NCBI GenBank assembly: GCA_907164885.2
Contig: OU015503.1
Coordinates: 65,494,568-65,558,567 of the forward strand
DNA length: 64,000 nt
Origin: Dolomedes plantarius
Lineage: Eukaryota > Arthropoda > Arachnida > Araneae > Dolomedidae
Reading direction: 5' to 3'
Shown here: positions 50,601 to 54,040 of the stretch, piece after piece
Numbering within the stretch: the first letter of the stretch is position 1
Layout of the letters: the number at the start of each line of letters is the position of its first letter
The notes under the pieces: generated by a model
Databases searched by the model: none
What the model saw: the letters and a program-made list of their open reading frames with translations, nothing else
What the model was told of the DNA's origin: nothing
Position numbers and translations under genes: made by a program

Positions 50601-52281
50601 CATTTATGTGCATTACATCAAATTTTCTGTGATTTTTCACCATGGGTTCTCAATATACAGTGTAGTATCTAGAGAATAATGAACATATTAGAGGACCAGA
50701 ATTTGCATAAACTTCATGACATTATGGTTTGTTTTATTTAGTACTAAAGATTATGGATGACAGAGAAATTGATATTAACATTTTTGAAAAATAAAGAAAA
50801 TTTGGAGTTTATTGATAAATAAATTGCAAACTATCATTTCCAAGAGCTAAATTTTTATTAGGTGAAACTTTAATAATACAACAGACAACATTTCTAAGTT
50901 ATATATACCTCTAAAGGAAATATTGTACAATGATACTGCCATTCTGTCACCTTCCAAAACTTCTCCTAGCGTCAAGCTTTTATGTTCAATCTGAAATAAA
51001 ACATGATAAAGACAAAAAATATAAAAGAGAATGCAAGTGATTAAGGAAGTTAATGACTGACAACTTAAAATCACTAAAATAAAAAAATTATGAAACTTAA
51101 ATGTTACTTAAAACACTGGTATGCAAATAAATGCATCATTTTAGTCAGGCAGTAAGATAAAACTAAAATTCAGAGACAAAGGCTGCTTTAATTATAATTG
51201 GCCAATTTTAACCTATTAAATCATAGACGAATTTTTTTAAGGAAAAAGTAAAGAAATAGGTACCCCTCAGTGCAGTTTGGCAAAGTTTTTAAAATTTGCC
51301 ACAGTCAATCTAAAAAACAACAGTAATGGTAACATAACAGACAACAAAATGACATGTATACACAGAATATACATTCGGGTTTTAAGCAATTTAAATAGCA
51401 TAAATACTTCAGAAGAAATCCTGAATGACATTCTTTCCTGATAATGGAAACTAAAGAACAGGATAGTGTAATGAAAATAATAAAATGAAAACTAGCAAAA
51501 AAAAAAAAAAAAAAAAAAACACAAGTTAATTGTTAATTTTAGGCTGACAGTACTTGTTATCTATGTCACTGAATAATCTATTGAATATAAACCTGTTATA
51601 CGTTCTGCATTATTAATGGATAAATGGCAATTACTTCACCGCATTTATCGCCCATATCAAAAGAGGCACCCACTTCTATAGAAGAGCCCTTTTCTGTAAC
51701 AATTTCAACTTCACGATATGAACTTCTCTGTAATAACTGTAGACTTTTAGTGTAATTTTGGCGAATTTTGAATACTTCGCCAAATCCGAAAAGCGATAAC
51801 CATTTATTTACTTTAACCTTTATACAGGCTGACATTATCTCTTGTGAATGCAACATTATTTTAAAATCAGTTATCAAAAATTACCATCCAAATCACTAAT
51901 ATCAACAAACATACAATACATTTCACATGCAGAATTTTGAAAAATAGGTAATACTCACTTTATTGGGCCGACAAACTGGTAGTTGATAATAATGATATGT
52001 TTCATGTGGATTAAAATAAGGTCCAACTTTATTAACATACAATATAACCTAAAAGATAAATTAAAGCGAAAGCTGTAAATAATAGATACTACAAAGTTTG
52101 AGAAATAACTTTCATGATATTTGAGCAACAGAATTTTATAACCGGTTTTCTTTAACTTAAAAATTATAATCAATACATAAAATAAGTATATAAGAACCTT
52201 TTCACCAAGATTGAATCCATTCGTTTGTTTAAAGGACAATAAAACTGAGAACACCAGCAAAATAAACATATTTTTCGACAT
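3877..52281 (-). CDS. TM9SF1: Transmembrane 9 superfamily member 1, complete 15-exon gene
   Basis: Joining 52198-52281, 51959-52048, 50909-50990, 46981-47085, 46474-46592, 44283-44392, 43661-43724, 41179-41250, 39819-39966, 37739-37864, 35724-35816, 29557-29667, 29312-29474, 25543-25734 and 3877-4078 gives 1761 nt, 586 residues plus TGA, with every GT-AG site and phase agreeing. The protein has a signal peptide, a luminal N-domain of about 190 residues, then nine predicted membrane spans. Near-identity to the TM9SF1 subgroup is clear in [37 protein letters not shown] and [18 protein letters not shown]. The family acts in endosome/Golgi membranes in sorting of membrane proteins, and TM9SF1 has been linked to autophagy; the molecular activity is not settled. 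The C-terminus ends KMD, the family's KxD/E Golgi-retention (COPI-binding) signal. Length is close to the usual ~600 residues. The last intron is 21.5 kb and rich in transposons. An in-frame upstream ATG at 52305 would add eight residues; the 52281 start is preferred because it sits directly before the signal peptide. Confidence 0.95.
4380..4794. mobile_element. MITE family B, copy 1
   Basis: A 415-bp element with long inverted ends. The left side begins TTAAGGCTGTTGTGTACTAA and the right side is its reverse complement ending CAGCAGCCTTAA. Inner conserved blocks include gagaaaatgtgtc near both ends. Three more copies lie at 8118, 17218 and 21186. The TTAA at both ends may be target duplication or part of the repeat. 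Confidence 0.75.
5635..6026 (+). pseudogene. mariner-family element, internally deleted
   Basis: An ORF from 5761 begins [20 protein letters not shown] and continues [20 protein letters not shown], the N-terminal helix-turn-helix of a mariner-type transposase. It then jumps to unrelated sequence. The right end reads (reverse) GGGTGTCCGAATAAGAGC followed by a CCGGATTTAA block that recurs near 5640. The catalytic domain is gone, so this is a MITE-like deletion derivative. Confidence 0.65.
6269..7092. repeat. Large inverted repeat, arms about 335 bp
   Basis: Left arm 6269-6601 is repeated almost perfectly in reverse complement at 6734-7092; the right arm is longer because of a TA microsatellite expansion. 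The spacer is 132 bp. The right arm and most of the spacer lie inside a hAT element, while the left arm lies outside it. Each arm also holds a small internal hairpin (GACATTGTCT ... AGACAATGTC). Transcribed as part of TM9SF1 intron 14, it would fold into a long dsRNA stem. Confidence 0.9.
6632..7514. mobile_element. hAT-type element with insertion, perfect 8-bp target duplication
   Basis: Ends CAGGCCCTGATTTT and AAAATCGGGCCCTG, flanked on both sides by TATATGTA (6624-6631 and 7515-7522). A 450-bp relative without the insertion is at 39121-39570. The extra 390 bp here is the right arm of the large inverted repeat. Confidence 0.8.
7515..8117. other. Unassigned, GC-richer stretch
   Basis: No recognisable gene. 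Sequence near 7700-7900 is richer in G+C than its surroundings and open in two overlapping minus-strand frames, but the translations (for example [11 protein letters not shown]) match no family I know and have no splice context. It may be part of an unrecognised repeat. Confidence 0.4.
8487..9293 (-). mobile_element. Helentron-like non-autonomous element (HINE)
   Basis: On the minus strand it starts TCTATATATATAAAAC with a run of GACT repeats and ends in a GC-rich stretch CGTAGCGAAGTGCGGGTTTT followed by CAGCTAGT. Inner text (tttaggtccagcggtttgat) recurs in the copy at 26334. The TCTAT start, CTAGT end and lack of terminal inverted repeats fit Helentron/HINE elements. Confidence 0.6.
9294..10110. 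other. Unassigned AT-rich DNA
   Basis: Contains a TA microsatellite remnant and a short hairpin pairing AGATGAAGAAT near 9462 with ATTCTTCATCT near 9560. Nothing else is seen. Confidence 0.4.
12106..12172 (+). repeat. tRNA-like A/B box segment
   Basis: Contains TTAGCGTGGTGCTATCG resembling an A box and GTGGTTCGAACCTAG resembling a B box, about 40 bp apart. It is probably the head of a tRNA-derived SINE rather than a functional tRNA, since no full acceptor stem is evident. Confidence 0.35.
12185..12610 (+). repeat. Tandem AT-rich repeat, three units
   Basis: Three copies of a 115-150 bp unit starting tttaaaaaattaactttaat and ending acttaaaatccttttt. They are internal to the Helentron-like block. 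Confidence 0.75.
13705..13994. mobile_element. hAT MITE with perfect target duplication
   Basis: Ends CAGGGGTGGCCAACC and GGTTGGCCACCCCTG are perfect inverted repeats, flanked by GTTTAAAG on each side (13697-13704 and 13995-14002). The target duplication has the nnnTAnnn form of Buster-group hATs. Inserted within MITE A. Confidence 0.9.
14601..14785. mobile_element. MITE family A relative, copy 3
   Basis: Ends AGCCTTGTTCACACTG and CAATGTGAACATGACC, flanked by TTA on both sides. It shares the CAGCGTTACTCG and GTGACTGGTT blocks with copies 1 and 2 but is diverged. Confidence 0.65.
14962..15022. repeat. Compound hairpin
   Basis: AACCCACTGACTTGAA at 14962 pairs perfectly with 15001-15016, and GGAACCAACCCACT at 14986 pairs with 15009-15022, so two alternative stems compete for the same right arm. 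Confidence 0.75.
15060..15400 (-). repeat. tRNA-derived SINE-like sequences
   Basis: On the minus strand one unit begins near 15399 with GAGGTAGCCTAGTGGTAGCG (A box) and has GGGGGATCGAATCG (B box) about 35 bp on. A second A-box-like start (CCCGGGTAGCTCAGTTG) lies near 15200. This suggests two head-to-tail SINE pieces or a composite SINE. Confidence 0.5.
15671..17148. mobile_element. Long-TIR DNA transposon, Harbinger-like, with MADF relic
   Basis: Inverted ends of about 43 bp: the left has CGGGTCGTCTCGTATTCGG then CTCGAACTCAAAGCG, and the right is its near-perfect reverse complement ending CGGGTCGTCTCGTACTCGG on the other strand. A second CCGCACACGGGTCG motif lies at 15754. Inside are a short plus-strand start [14 protein letters not shown] (15889) and a minus-strand MADF-domain remnant. 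MADF or Myb-like partner proteins are typical of PIF/Harbinger transposons; no DDE nuclease is left. Confidence 0.6.
16540..16854 (-). pseudogene. MADF-domain protein remnant
   Basis: The minus-strand frame from 16854 reads [20 protein letters not shown] then [15 protein letters not shown], a TGA stop, and [14 protein letters not shown]. This is the first half of a MADF domain (E-x3-HPELYD ... W-x2-(I/V)A). The stop sits exactly where MADF has a conserved Trp, so a single TGG-to-TGA change explains it. It lies inside the long-TIR element and is probably its accessory DNA-binding protein. Confidence 0.6.
17218..17646. mobile_element. MITE family B, copy 3
   Basis: About 429 bp with the same long inverted ends as copy 1 (TTAAGGCTGCTGTGTACTAA ... 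AGCAGCCTTA). It contains a poly-C run near 17433. Confidence 0.8.
18170..18385. repeat. Repeat family C, copy 2 (uninterrupted)
   Basis: Matches the flanks of the nest at 11-14.1 kb without the MITE between. Class unknown; no coding. Confidence 0.6.
18455..19300. other. Unassigned intronic DNA
   Basis: No gene, clear transposon ends or RNA gene seen. Two overlapping plus-strand ORFs near 19011-19329 are short and match nothing I know. Confidence 0.4.
19304..19414 (+). pseudogene. Tc1-type transposase N-terminal fragment
   Basis: Reads [20 protein letters not shown] and [13 protein letters not shown], then hits a stop. This is the paired-like HTH start of a Tc1 transposase (MPR...L..FEK..IVG.H..G...R.IS). 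It abuts a different Tc1 fragment on the opposite strand. Confidence 0.6.
19405..19899 (-). pseudogene. Tc1-type transposase fragment, N-terminus to first catalytic Asp
   Basis: The minus strand from 19899 reads [20 protein letters not shown], then [20 protein letters not shown] (HTH) and [20 protein letters not shown] (linker). After a frameshift it gives [20 protein letters not shown] and [15 protein letters not shown], which contains the first Asp of the DDE triad. The rest is missing. A frameshift near 19540 and truncation show it is dead. Confidence 0.75.
20098..20820. other. Non-coding stretch with paired CRE/octamer motifs
   Basis: No gene recognised. It contains two inverted TGACGTCA elements, an AATAAA near 20538 and a short unremarkable ORF at 20600. 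It could be a degraded LTR, but no clear boundaries or target duplication were found. Confidence 0.35.
20289..20338. promoter_or_regulatory. Two CRE-plus-octamer sites in inverted orientation
   Basis: TGCAAATGACGTCAT at 20289-20303 and its exact reverse complement ATGACGTCATTTGCA at 20324-20338, 20 bp apart. Each holds a palindromic CREB/ATF site TGACGTCA abutting an ATTTGCA octamer-like motif. Function is inferred only from motifs. Confidence 0.5.
20825..21110. repeat. Repeat family D fragment
   Basis: Shares ordered blocks (ggttacttact, gtacacaaattcta, gtttgtctgtgctgt, aaactgtaaggcag) with 38525-38800. Class unknown. Confidence 0.5.
21186..21549. mobile_element. MITE family B, copy 4, with central hairpin
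   Basis: Ends CTTAAGACTGATGTGAACTA and CACAGAAGTCTTCAG are diverged family B ends. In the middle, 21331-21362 and 21368-21399 are perfect 32-bp inverted arms with a 5-bp loop. Confidence 0.75.
21630..22277 (+). pseudogene. mariner-family transposase relic, catalytic domain
   Basis: Successive frames read [18 protein letters not shown] (first catalytic Asp), then [40 protein letters not shown] and [20 protein letters not shown] (second Asp). They continue with [14 protein letters not shown] (third Asp) and [18 protein letters not shown] ... GGRNFEHML, stop. At least three frameshifts and one stop separate them. The N-terminus has been replaced by MITE B copy 4. The right terminal repeat appears after a hAT insertion, near 23240-23285. 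Confidence 0.85.
22389..23214 (+). mobile_element. hAT (Buster-like) element inserted in the mariner relic
   Basis: Ends CAGTGCTCCGCAACC and AGCTTGAGGAGTTCTG, flanked by GAATAAAT on both sides (22381-22388 and 23215-23222), an nnnTAnnn target. Internal plus-strand coding relic near 22660: [20 protein letters not shown] then [14 protein letters not shown], the hAT dimerisation region as in ZBED5/Buster proteins. Most of the transposase is deleted. Confidence 0.85.
23230..23285 (-). mobile_element. Right terminal repeat of the 21.6-kb mariner element
   Basis: On the minus strand it begins TACAGGGTGATCTCAAATTC and is followed by TA repeats. Its position just past the hAT target duplication shows that the hAT split the mariner element. 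Confidence 0.6.
23492..23783. repeat. 60-bp minisatellite, nearly five units
   Basis: Unit starts (CTGCATGGAATGCTTTAA) fall at 23492, 23552, 23612, 23672 and 23732. Because 60 is a multiple of three, several frames on both strands stay open, giving 20-residue periodic ORFs (for example [20 protein letters not shown]). Units differ at only a few bases. No start context, splice sites or known domain support coding. Confidence 0.9.
24270..25312. repeat. Satellite array, about 180-bp unit, about six copies
   Basis: The landmark CAATATGAACAAGCAAAATC (or a near match) recurs at about 24389, 24492, 24673, 24857, 25045 and 25226. Other shared blocks are gatgcaatacattttagaag and ctctaatcaaaagcaaaaaa. 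The second unit is short (about 103 bp), an internal deletion. Poly-C tracts of differing length sit at the same place in several units. The array ends about 230 bp from TM9SF1 exon 14. Confidence 0.9.
25543..25734 (-). CDS. TM9SF1: TM9SF1 exon 14
   Basis: 192 bp, phase 2 to phase 2. It encodes [20 protein letters not shown], a hydrophobic span, and [16 protein letters not shown]. [18 protein letters not shown] is specific to the TM9SF1 subgroup. The next exon is 21.5 kb away. Confidence 0.96.
26334..27472 (-). mobile_element. Helentron/Helitron fragment with helicase relic
   Basis: The 3' end on the minus strand reads CCGTAGCGAAGCACGGGTAT then TCAGCTAGT, like the copy at 8487. The block cagccctttaggtccag occurs twice (about 26920 and 27405). 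The 5' end is interrupted by a pogo-type MITE at a TA (27473). It contains the helicase remnant at 26446-26888. Confidence 0.7.
26446..26888 (-). pseudogene. Helitron Pif1-type helicase C-terminal fragment
   Basis: Reading down the minus strand: [60 protein letters not shown] and TGCAQGEK. After a frameshift it gives [20 protein letters not shown], then [20 protein letters not shown] and [19 protein letters not shown]. The GAPxMLLxN, NGTRL and [12 protein letters not shown] motifs are those of the RepHel helicase. It is truncated at both ends. Confidence 0.85.
27473..27645. mobile_element. pogo-type MITE 1
   Basis: 173 bp with inverted ends CAGTGGAATCTCGATC and GATCGAGATTCCACTG, TA on both sides. 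Internal repeats of a CATCGTTTTC-like motif alternate orientation. Confidence 0.85.
27650..28832. other. AT-rich intronic DNA
   Basis: Intron 13 of TM9SF1. No gene or bounded repeat seen. Confidence 0.5.
28841..29236. mobile_element. hAT element, perfect target duplication
   Basis: 396 bp, ends CAACCATACTCAACC and GTTTGAGTACTCCTA, flanked by CTCTAGAA (28833-28840 and 29237-29244). The interior keeps gggccacataaaatc and gcccgcgggctg. No coding left. It ends 75 bp from TM9SF1 exon 13. Confidence 0.85.
29312..29474 (-). CDS. TM9SF1: TM9SF1 exon 13
   Basis: 163 bp, phase 1 to phase 2. It encodes [32 protein letters not shown] and [10 protein letters not shown]. The DAPCRTxxIxREIPP loop is a family signature. 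The donor is gtatgt. A hAT element ends 75 bp beyond the donor. Confidence 0.95.
29557..29667 (-). CDS. TM9SF1: TM9SF1 exon 12
   Basis: 111 bp, phase 1 to phase 1. It encodes a membrane span, then [20 protein letters not shown]. STQALPxTTILLLL is a TM9SF1 landmark. It is separated from exon 13 by an 82-bp intron, the shortest in the gene. Confidence 0.95.
29963..29981 (+). repeat. Poly-C tract of 19
   Basis: An uninterrupted C run immediately upstream of the hAT target site at 29994. Confidence 0.9.
30002..30693. mobile_element. hAT element, perfect target duplication
   Basis: 692 bp, ends CAGGGGTTCCTTACCC and GTTGGGAATCCCTG, flanked by CTCTAGAT (29994-30001 and 30694-30701). No intact coding; AT-rich interior with gaccccta blocks near both ends. 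Confidence 0.9.
30702..31175. other. Unassigned intronic DNA
   Basis: TM9SF1 intron 11. Contains a small inverted motif (atgccatacgcatagggatatg, partial). No gene seen. Confidence 0.4.
31181..31695 (-). mobile_element. Probable solo LTR (Ty3/gypsy-like)
   Basis: On the minus strand it begins TGTGATGCCCCGTTCCTACC and ends TCCCGTTAACA (TG...CA). It contains TATAAAAG at 31441-31434 and is flanked by near-identical 5-mers (TACTC 31176-31180, TACTT 31696-31700). It is GC-richer than its surroundings. No internal retroelement coding is adjacent. Confidence 0.5.
31701..33420. other. AT-rich intronic DNA
   Basis: TM9SF1 intron 11. No gene, RNA or bounded repeat recognised. Confidence 0.45.
33423..33577. 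mobile_element. pogo-type MITE 2
   Basis: 155 bp, ends CAGTCGATTCTGGTTAATTG and (right) CGATTAACCGGAATTGACTG, TA on both sides. Internal ggaccaa motifs repeat in both orientations. Confidence 0.85.
33704..33794 (-). repeat. SINE family S1, fragment
   Basis: Minus strand shares GGATGTTTGTAGCT, TCAGAAT and GTAGCACTC with the copies at 34887, 38037, 45143 and 62226. A poly-G run follows. Confidence 0.55.
34210..34845 (+). mobile_element. pogo-type element 3 with transposase tail
   Basis: 636 bp, ends CAGTCAAACCTGTTTTTT and AAAAACAGGTTTGACTG, TA on both sides. A plus-strand coding tail near 34480 reads [20 protein letters not shown] then DE and stop, typical of the acidic C-terminus of Tigger/jerky transposases. 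The rest is deleted. Confidence 0.85.
34887..35047 (-). repeat. SINE family S1, fullest copy
   Basis: The minus strand begins GGTTGGGCTCTGGCATTCG, has GGGTTCCAGTCCC (B-box-like) and then TTGGCATGGATGTTTGTAGC, and ends near tctcaataaaccaacc. tRNA-derived origin is likely. Confidence 0.6.
35724..35816 (-). CDS. TM9SF1: TM9SF1 exon 11
   Basis: 93 bp, phase 1 to phase 1. It encodes [20 protein letters not shown] and [11 protein letters not shown]. GYVSSxxYxxxGGxxWVWN is conserved in the family. The acceptor is ttttcag and the donor gtacat. Confidence 0.94.
36847..37180. mobile_element. pogo-type MITE 4
   Basis: 334 bp, ends CAATTGAACCCGGTTATAG and (right) CGTTATAACGGGGTTCGACTG, TA on both sides. 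It includes tatagtgaac motifs near both ends. Confidence 0.85.
37739..37864 (-). CDS. TM9SF1: TM9SF1 exon 10
   Basis: 126 bp, phase 1 to phase 1. It encodes [20 protein letters not shown] and [20 protein letters not shown], the second span plus the FNVHRHG-like loop. The donor is gtatgt; a second GT four bases downstream would break the phase with exon 11. Confidence 0.94.
38037..38190 (+). repeat. SINE family S1 copy
   Basis: Plus-strand copy of the 34887 element: CCTCTGGCTTTTGGTACC, GTTCGAGTCCC (B box), TTGGCATGGATGTTTATAGC, ending caaaaccaaaacc. Confidence 0.6.
38525..38703. repeat. Inverted repeat, about 52-bp arms, in repeat family D
   Basis: 38525-38577 pairs with 38652-38703 (shared text ggttacttact and acacaaattcta). 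The same sequence occurs singly near 21020, so the palindrome arose here by inverted duplication or two insertions. Confidence 0.75.
38886..39110 (+). repeat. tRNA-derived SINE
   Basis: Begins GGTGGCCCAGCTGGCAAGAG (A box) with CCTGGTTCGACGCTCG (B box) about 35 bp on, then a tRNA-unrelated body of about 150 bp. Ends against the hAT target site at 39113. Not a functional tRNA: no CCA-side acceptor stem match. Confidence 0.65.
39121..39570. mobile_element. hAT-type element, 450 bp (relative of 6632-7514)
   Basis: Ends CAGGCCCTGATTTTC and CTAAATTGGGACCTG. Flanks are AGGTTAAG (39113-39120) and AGGTCAAG (39571-39578), one mismatch. Collinear with the copy at 6632 apart from its 390-bp insertion. 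Confidence 0.8.
39819..39966 (-). CDS. TM9SF1: TM9SF1 exon 9: cytosolic loop
   Basis: 148 bp, phase 0 to phase 1. It encodes [12 protein letters not shown], an acidic stretch, and then [26 protein letters not shown](F/L)ARYN and GWKxxxxDVFRxP are family landmarks. The true acceptor is tttttaag before ACTAGG, which keeps phase with exon 8. Confidence 0.94.
41179..41250 (-). CDS. TM9SF1: TM9SF1 exon 8: first membrane span
   Basis: Exactly 24 codons, phase 0 on both sides. It encodes [20 protein letters not shown] and [13 protein letters not shown] is near-invariant in TM9SF1 and the remainder is a single hydrophobic span. Confidence 0.95.
41469..41610. mobile_element. hAT MITE, 142 bp, perfect target duplication
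   Basis: Ends CAGTGGCATAGCGAG and CTCGCTACACCACTG, flanked by GCATGAAA on both sides. A fragment of the same family starts near 58655. Confidence 0.9.
41725..42461 (+). mobile_element. hAT element with decayed transposase
   Basis: 737 bp, ends CTGGGGTCGGCAACATGG and GTTGCTGACCCCTG, flanks CTTTAAAA and ATTTAAAA. Plus-strand coding relic: [20 protein letters not shown], then [18 protein letters not shown] and [12 protein letters not shown]. Stops and frameshifts throughout. Confidence 0.75.
42462..43660. other. Intronic DNA, TM9SF1 intron 7
   Basis: No gene or bounded element recognised. Confidence 0.45.
43661..43724 (-). CDS. TM9SF1: TM9SF1 exon 7
   Basis: 64 bp, phase 2 to phase 0. It encodes [20 protein letters not shown] plus E. 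The FFPKTLE end leads directly into the first membrane span encoded by exon 8. Confidence 0.9.
44283..44392 (-). CDS. TM9SF1: TM9SF1 exon 6
   Basis: 110 bp ending in phase 2. It encodes IIAANVT, a variable stretch, and then [14 protein letters not shown], matching the THTYSVxW motif that closes the luminal domain. One potential N-glycosylation site (NVT) is visible. Confidence 0.92.
45143..45198 (-). repeat. SINE family S1, tail fragment
   Basis: On the minus strand it shares GTAGCACTCAAAACAAACC with the 3' end of the 33704 and 34887 copies. Confidence 0.4.
45500..45679 (-). pseudogene. LINE reverse transcriptase C-terminal fragment
   Basis: The minus strand reads [20 protein letters not shown], then [20 protein letters not shown] and WRPCTR, matching the IxxxRLRWxGHVxR...GxRxxGRPxxRW tail common to RTE/CR1-type LINE polyproteins. 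Short, 5' truncated, followed directly by a hAT. Confidence 0.65.
45688..46373 (-). mobile_element. hAT (Buster/ZBED5-like) element with transposase C-terminus
   Basis: 686 bp, ends CAGCAGTTTCCAAC and GTTGGAAACCTCAG, flanks ATTTAAGG and ATTTACGG (nnnTAnnn). The minus-strand relic from 46147 reads [40 protein letters not shown] and [20 protein letters not shown], stop: the hAT dimerisation domain ending as in ZBED5-type proteins. The N-terminal two thirds are gone. Confidence 0.8.
46474..46592 (-). CDS. TM9SF1: TM9SF1 exon 5
   Basis: 119 bp, phase 1 to phase 0. It encodes [20 protein letters not shown] and [22 protein letters not shown](I/V)G-x3-E-x-GFLPH is diagnostic of the family. The acceptor is gatgtag and the donor gtaagg. 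Confidence 0.95.
46981..47085 (-). CDS. TM9SF1: TM9SF1 exon 4
   Basis: 105 bp, phase 1 to phase 1. It encodes the [20 protein letters not shown] segment and [11 protein letters not shown] of the luminal domain. It is separated from exon 3 by a 3.8-kb intron. Confidence 0.93.
47086..50908. other. TM9SF1 intron 3, mostly featureless
   Basis: AT-rich. Poly-G tract near 47881 and poly-C near 50405. An 81-codon plus-strand ORF at 49839-50084 matches nothing known; adjacent frames from about 49640 look faintly coding ([18 protein letters not shown]) with stops, possibly a decayed gene fragment. Confidence 0.4.
50909..50990 (-). CDS. TM9SF1: TM9SF1 exon 3
   Basis: Residues 59-85 plus one base. It encodes [20 protein letters not shown] and then LYNISFR, the LGEVLxGDRM block of the luminal domain. 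The acceptor is ttatttcag and the donor gtatat, leaving phase 1. Confidence 0.94.
51596..51877 (-). CDS. Unrecognised small ORF inside TM9SF1 intron 2
   Basis: An uninterrupted 93-codon ORF on the same strand as TM9SF1, lying between exons 2 and 3 and in neither mature frame. The product, from a possible internal start [12 protein letters not shown], contains [20 protein letters not shown] and ends [14 protein letters not shown]. Its codon and residue mix (charged and hydrophobic alternating, few low-complexity runs) looks more like a real protein than the other intronic ORFs nearby, which are AT-rich and hydrophobic. I see no splice acceptor that would fit it into TM9SF1, no signal peptide and no membrane span. 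No poly-A tract follows the stop on this strand, so a retrocopy is not supported. It could be a small nested gene, an alternative exon, or chance. The family is not recognised. Confidence 0.35.
   Translation of the reverse strand: MITDFKIMLHSQEIMSACIKVKVNKWLSLFGFGEVFKIRQNYTKSLQLLQRSSYREVEIVTEKGSSIEVGASFDMGDKCGEVIAIYPLIMQNV
51959..52048 (-). CDS. TM9SF1: TM9SF1 exon 2: start of luminal domain
   Basis: Exactly 30 codons (residues 29-58) between an AG acceptor and the donor gtgagt. It encodes [20 protein letters not shown] and then [10 protein letters not shown], the most conserved N-terminal block of TM9 proteins. Phase 0 on both sides. Intron 1 is only 149 bp. Confidence 0.95.
52198..52281 (-). 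CDS. TM9SF1: TM9SF1 exon 1: signal peptide
   Basis: Twenty-eight codons from ATG at 52281. Basic MSKN is followed by a hydrophobic core ([13 protein letters not shown]) and a likely cleavage site near TNG-F. The donor AAG|GTTCTT leaves phase 0. The alternative upstream Met at 52305 (MNISRNLN-) is in frame. Confidence 0.88.
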
Positions 52282-52825
52282 GTTAAGGTTACGAGAAATA
52301 TTCAATAGATTGATGTGGAATTAAAAGACAAAAATGTCAACAAATAATACACTTATTGCCAGTTGCCAGATTTAGTAAGTGACAACTTCACTTCTGTTAA
52401 TTTGTAATATTATCTAAAATAAGTTCGGTTTGAAATAACTTTCGTGTTAAATAGATGAAATTTATGCATGTTATTCAATATTATTAATTCATTTTTATTA
52501 ATATTTGAAATTAAATTTTTTTTTAATTTTTCAATTATCTTTTACACTGTAAATTTTGTTGCTTTAGATATGGCATTAGCTCTTGTTTGTTGATTTTTGA
52601 AGTTTATTAGCGACGGGGTGATTAAGTAAAGTAGGCAGCGAATAGTTCGAATTCATCGTTTTAAAGTACCATTCACAGTTTTTTCAGTTTGATGGCTCAT
52701 GTTCTGAGCCTTCTGACATATTAGTATTTATCAACTGGATCACGTATGTAATTGTTAATATTTAAGTTATTGCGATGTGTTTAAAAAACATGTTTATCAA
52801 TGATCATTTTGTTCTTTGACTGCAG
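52282..52825. promoter_or_regulatory. Short shared upstream region of two divergent genes
   Basis: About 545 bp separate the TM9SF1 start (minus strand) from the first visible exon of the SATB/dve-like gene (plus strand). No transposon or ORF of note is seen. The divergent spacing suggests a bidirectional promoter if 52826-52939 is, or continues into, the first exon. No TATA box or CpG cluster stands out. Confidence 0.4.
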
Positions 52826-52939
52826 CAGCAAAATTTGAGTGGTATGAAGAACATGGATTTTCACTCTGTCATGGAAACATTCGCTGAAGCCTGGGTTGCT
52901 GCAAATACGCATACGCCATTGACTGTTGCAGCTGAGCAA
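52826..52939 (+). CDS. Probable 5' coding exon of SATB/dve-like gene
   Basis: After tgcag the frame reads QQNLSGMKNMDFHSVMETFA and EAWVAANTHTPLTVAAEQ, then the donor gtatga in phase 0. The exon at 60509 begins in phase 0, so the two can join. Start candidates are ATG at 52844 and 52853. The residue mix (METFAEAWVAAN) looks like conserved protein rather than chance. The acceptor-like tgcag may instead lie in a transcribed 5' UTR, making this the first exon. Assignment to the downstream gene rests on strand, phase and position only; the intervening 7.5-kb intron contains only mobile-element relics. Confidence 0.6.
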
Positions 52940-54040
52940 GTATGACTTTATATTTCAAATATTAAGACGCTATAAATTATAAAGAAAAATAATTTTATTG
53001 TTCTACGAAATCACATCACCTTGTTATTCTGGCAAATCGTCTGTTATCAATATTTTAGTGCAAAACAGGCTCTTAATATAAAAATTGGGGAGTTATATAG
53101 ACTCCCTACATCCAAATCTGAGTCAAACTTAAAAATAAGGAGTCAATTTAAGAAAAGAATAATTGTTAAATTTTCAGATAGCTCATTACATTCAAGGGAA
53201 TTCTAGTTTTGTTAGTACATTGACAACTGTTATAACATAATTTTGTGTCATTAGTTATTGTTTTTTTTTTAGGTAAAGATAATCCACCTTTTTTCCTTTT
53301 GTTAATGGAGAAATGTATAACATATCAAATACACTGAACTATAGAACTCATGTGCAATTTATTCCTAGATGTAGATGATTACAAAAAGTTTTAAATAATT
53401 TTAATTGATGTATGATCAATTTCTATATTTTTAATGTGCTGAAAATAGATATGATTTACTTACATAAAATACATCAAAATTTACTTAAAATGAAAATATT
53501 CTAGTGAAAAGTTCTCATATAATTTGACAATTTAGAAATGAAGTTAATGGAAAACATTTGAAATTAAATATACACATAGACTAGTTAAATTTTTAATTAT
53601 CAATATTCAATTAAAATTTTTTTAAGTATAACTGATTTTTCATGTAAGCCATTTATTAATTAAAATATTAATGGGCCTTCTATAAGATGTAAGTTCTTAG
53701 TTAGCAGCATGTATACCAATGTTGCATTTATATGAAAAATTCTTTAAACTCTTTTCACACAGCAATCGATCCAATAATATTTTTTCTACTGTTTAGAAGG
53801 AAAGTAGCTAACAAAATTTTTAATCTTCCTTCCTTCCATTTGAACATTTAACTTTTTAGATCAAAATATTTCATGGAAAGTATCTCTGGTTCAATGTAAA
53901 ATGTAAACAATAGAAATAAACAAAATTAAAATTCAAGCATAGACTGCTAAATCACTATAACATAAAACATATCCTGCAAAGAAAACATTTTCAATAGAGG
54001 ATAGCGCAGAAGCTTCATATCCCCATAATGAAAAAAACAA
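52940..54040. other. AT-rich intron of SATB/dve-like gene
   Basis: No gene or repeat recognised before the inverted-repeat element at 54041. Confidence 0.45.
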
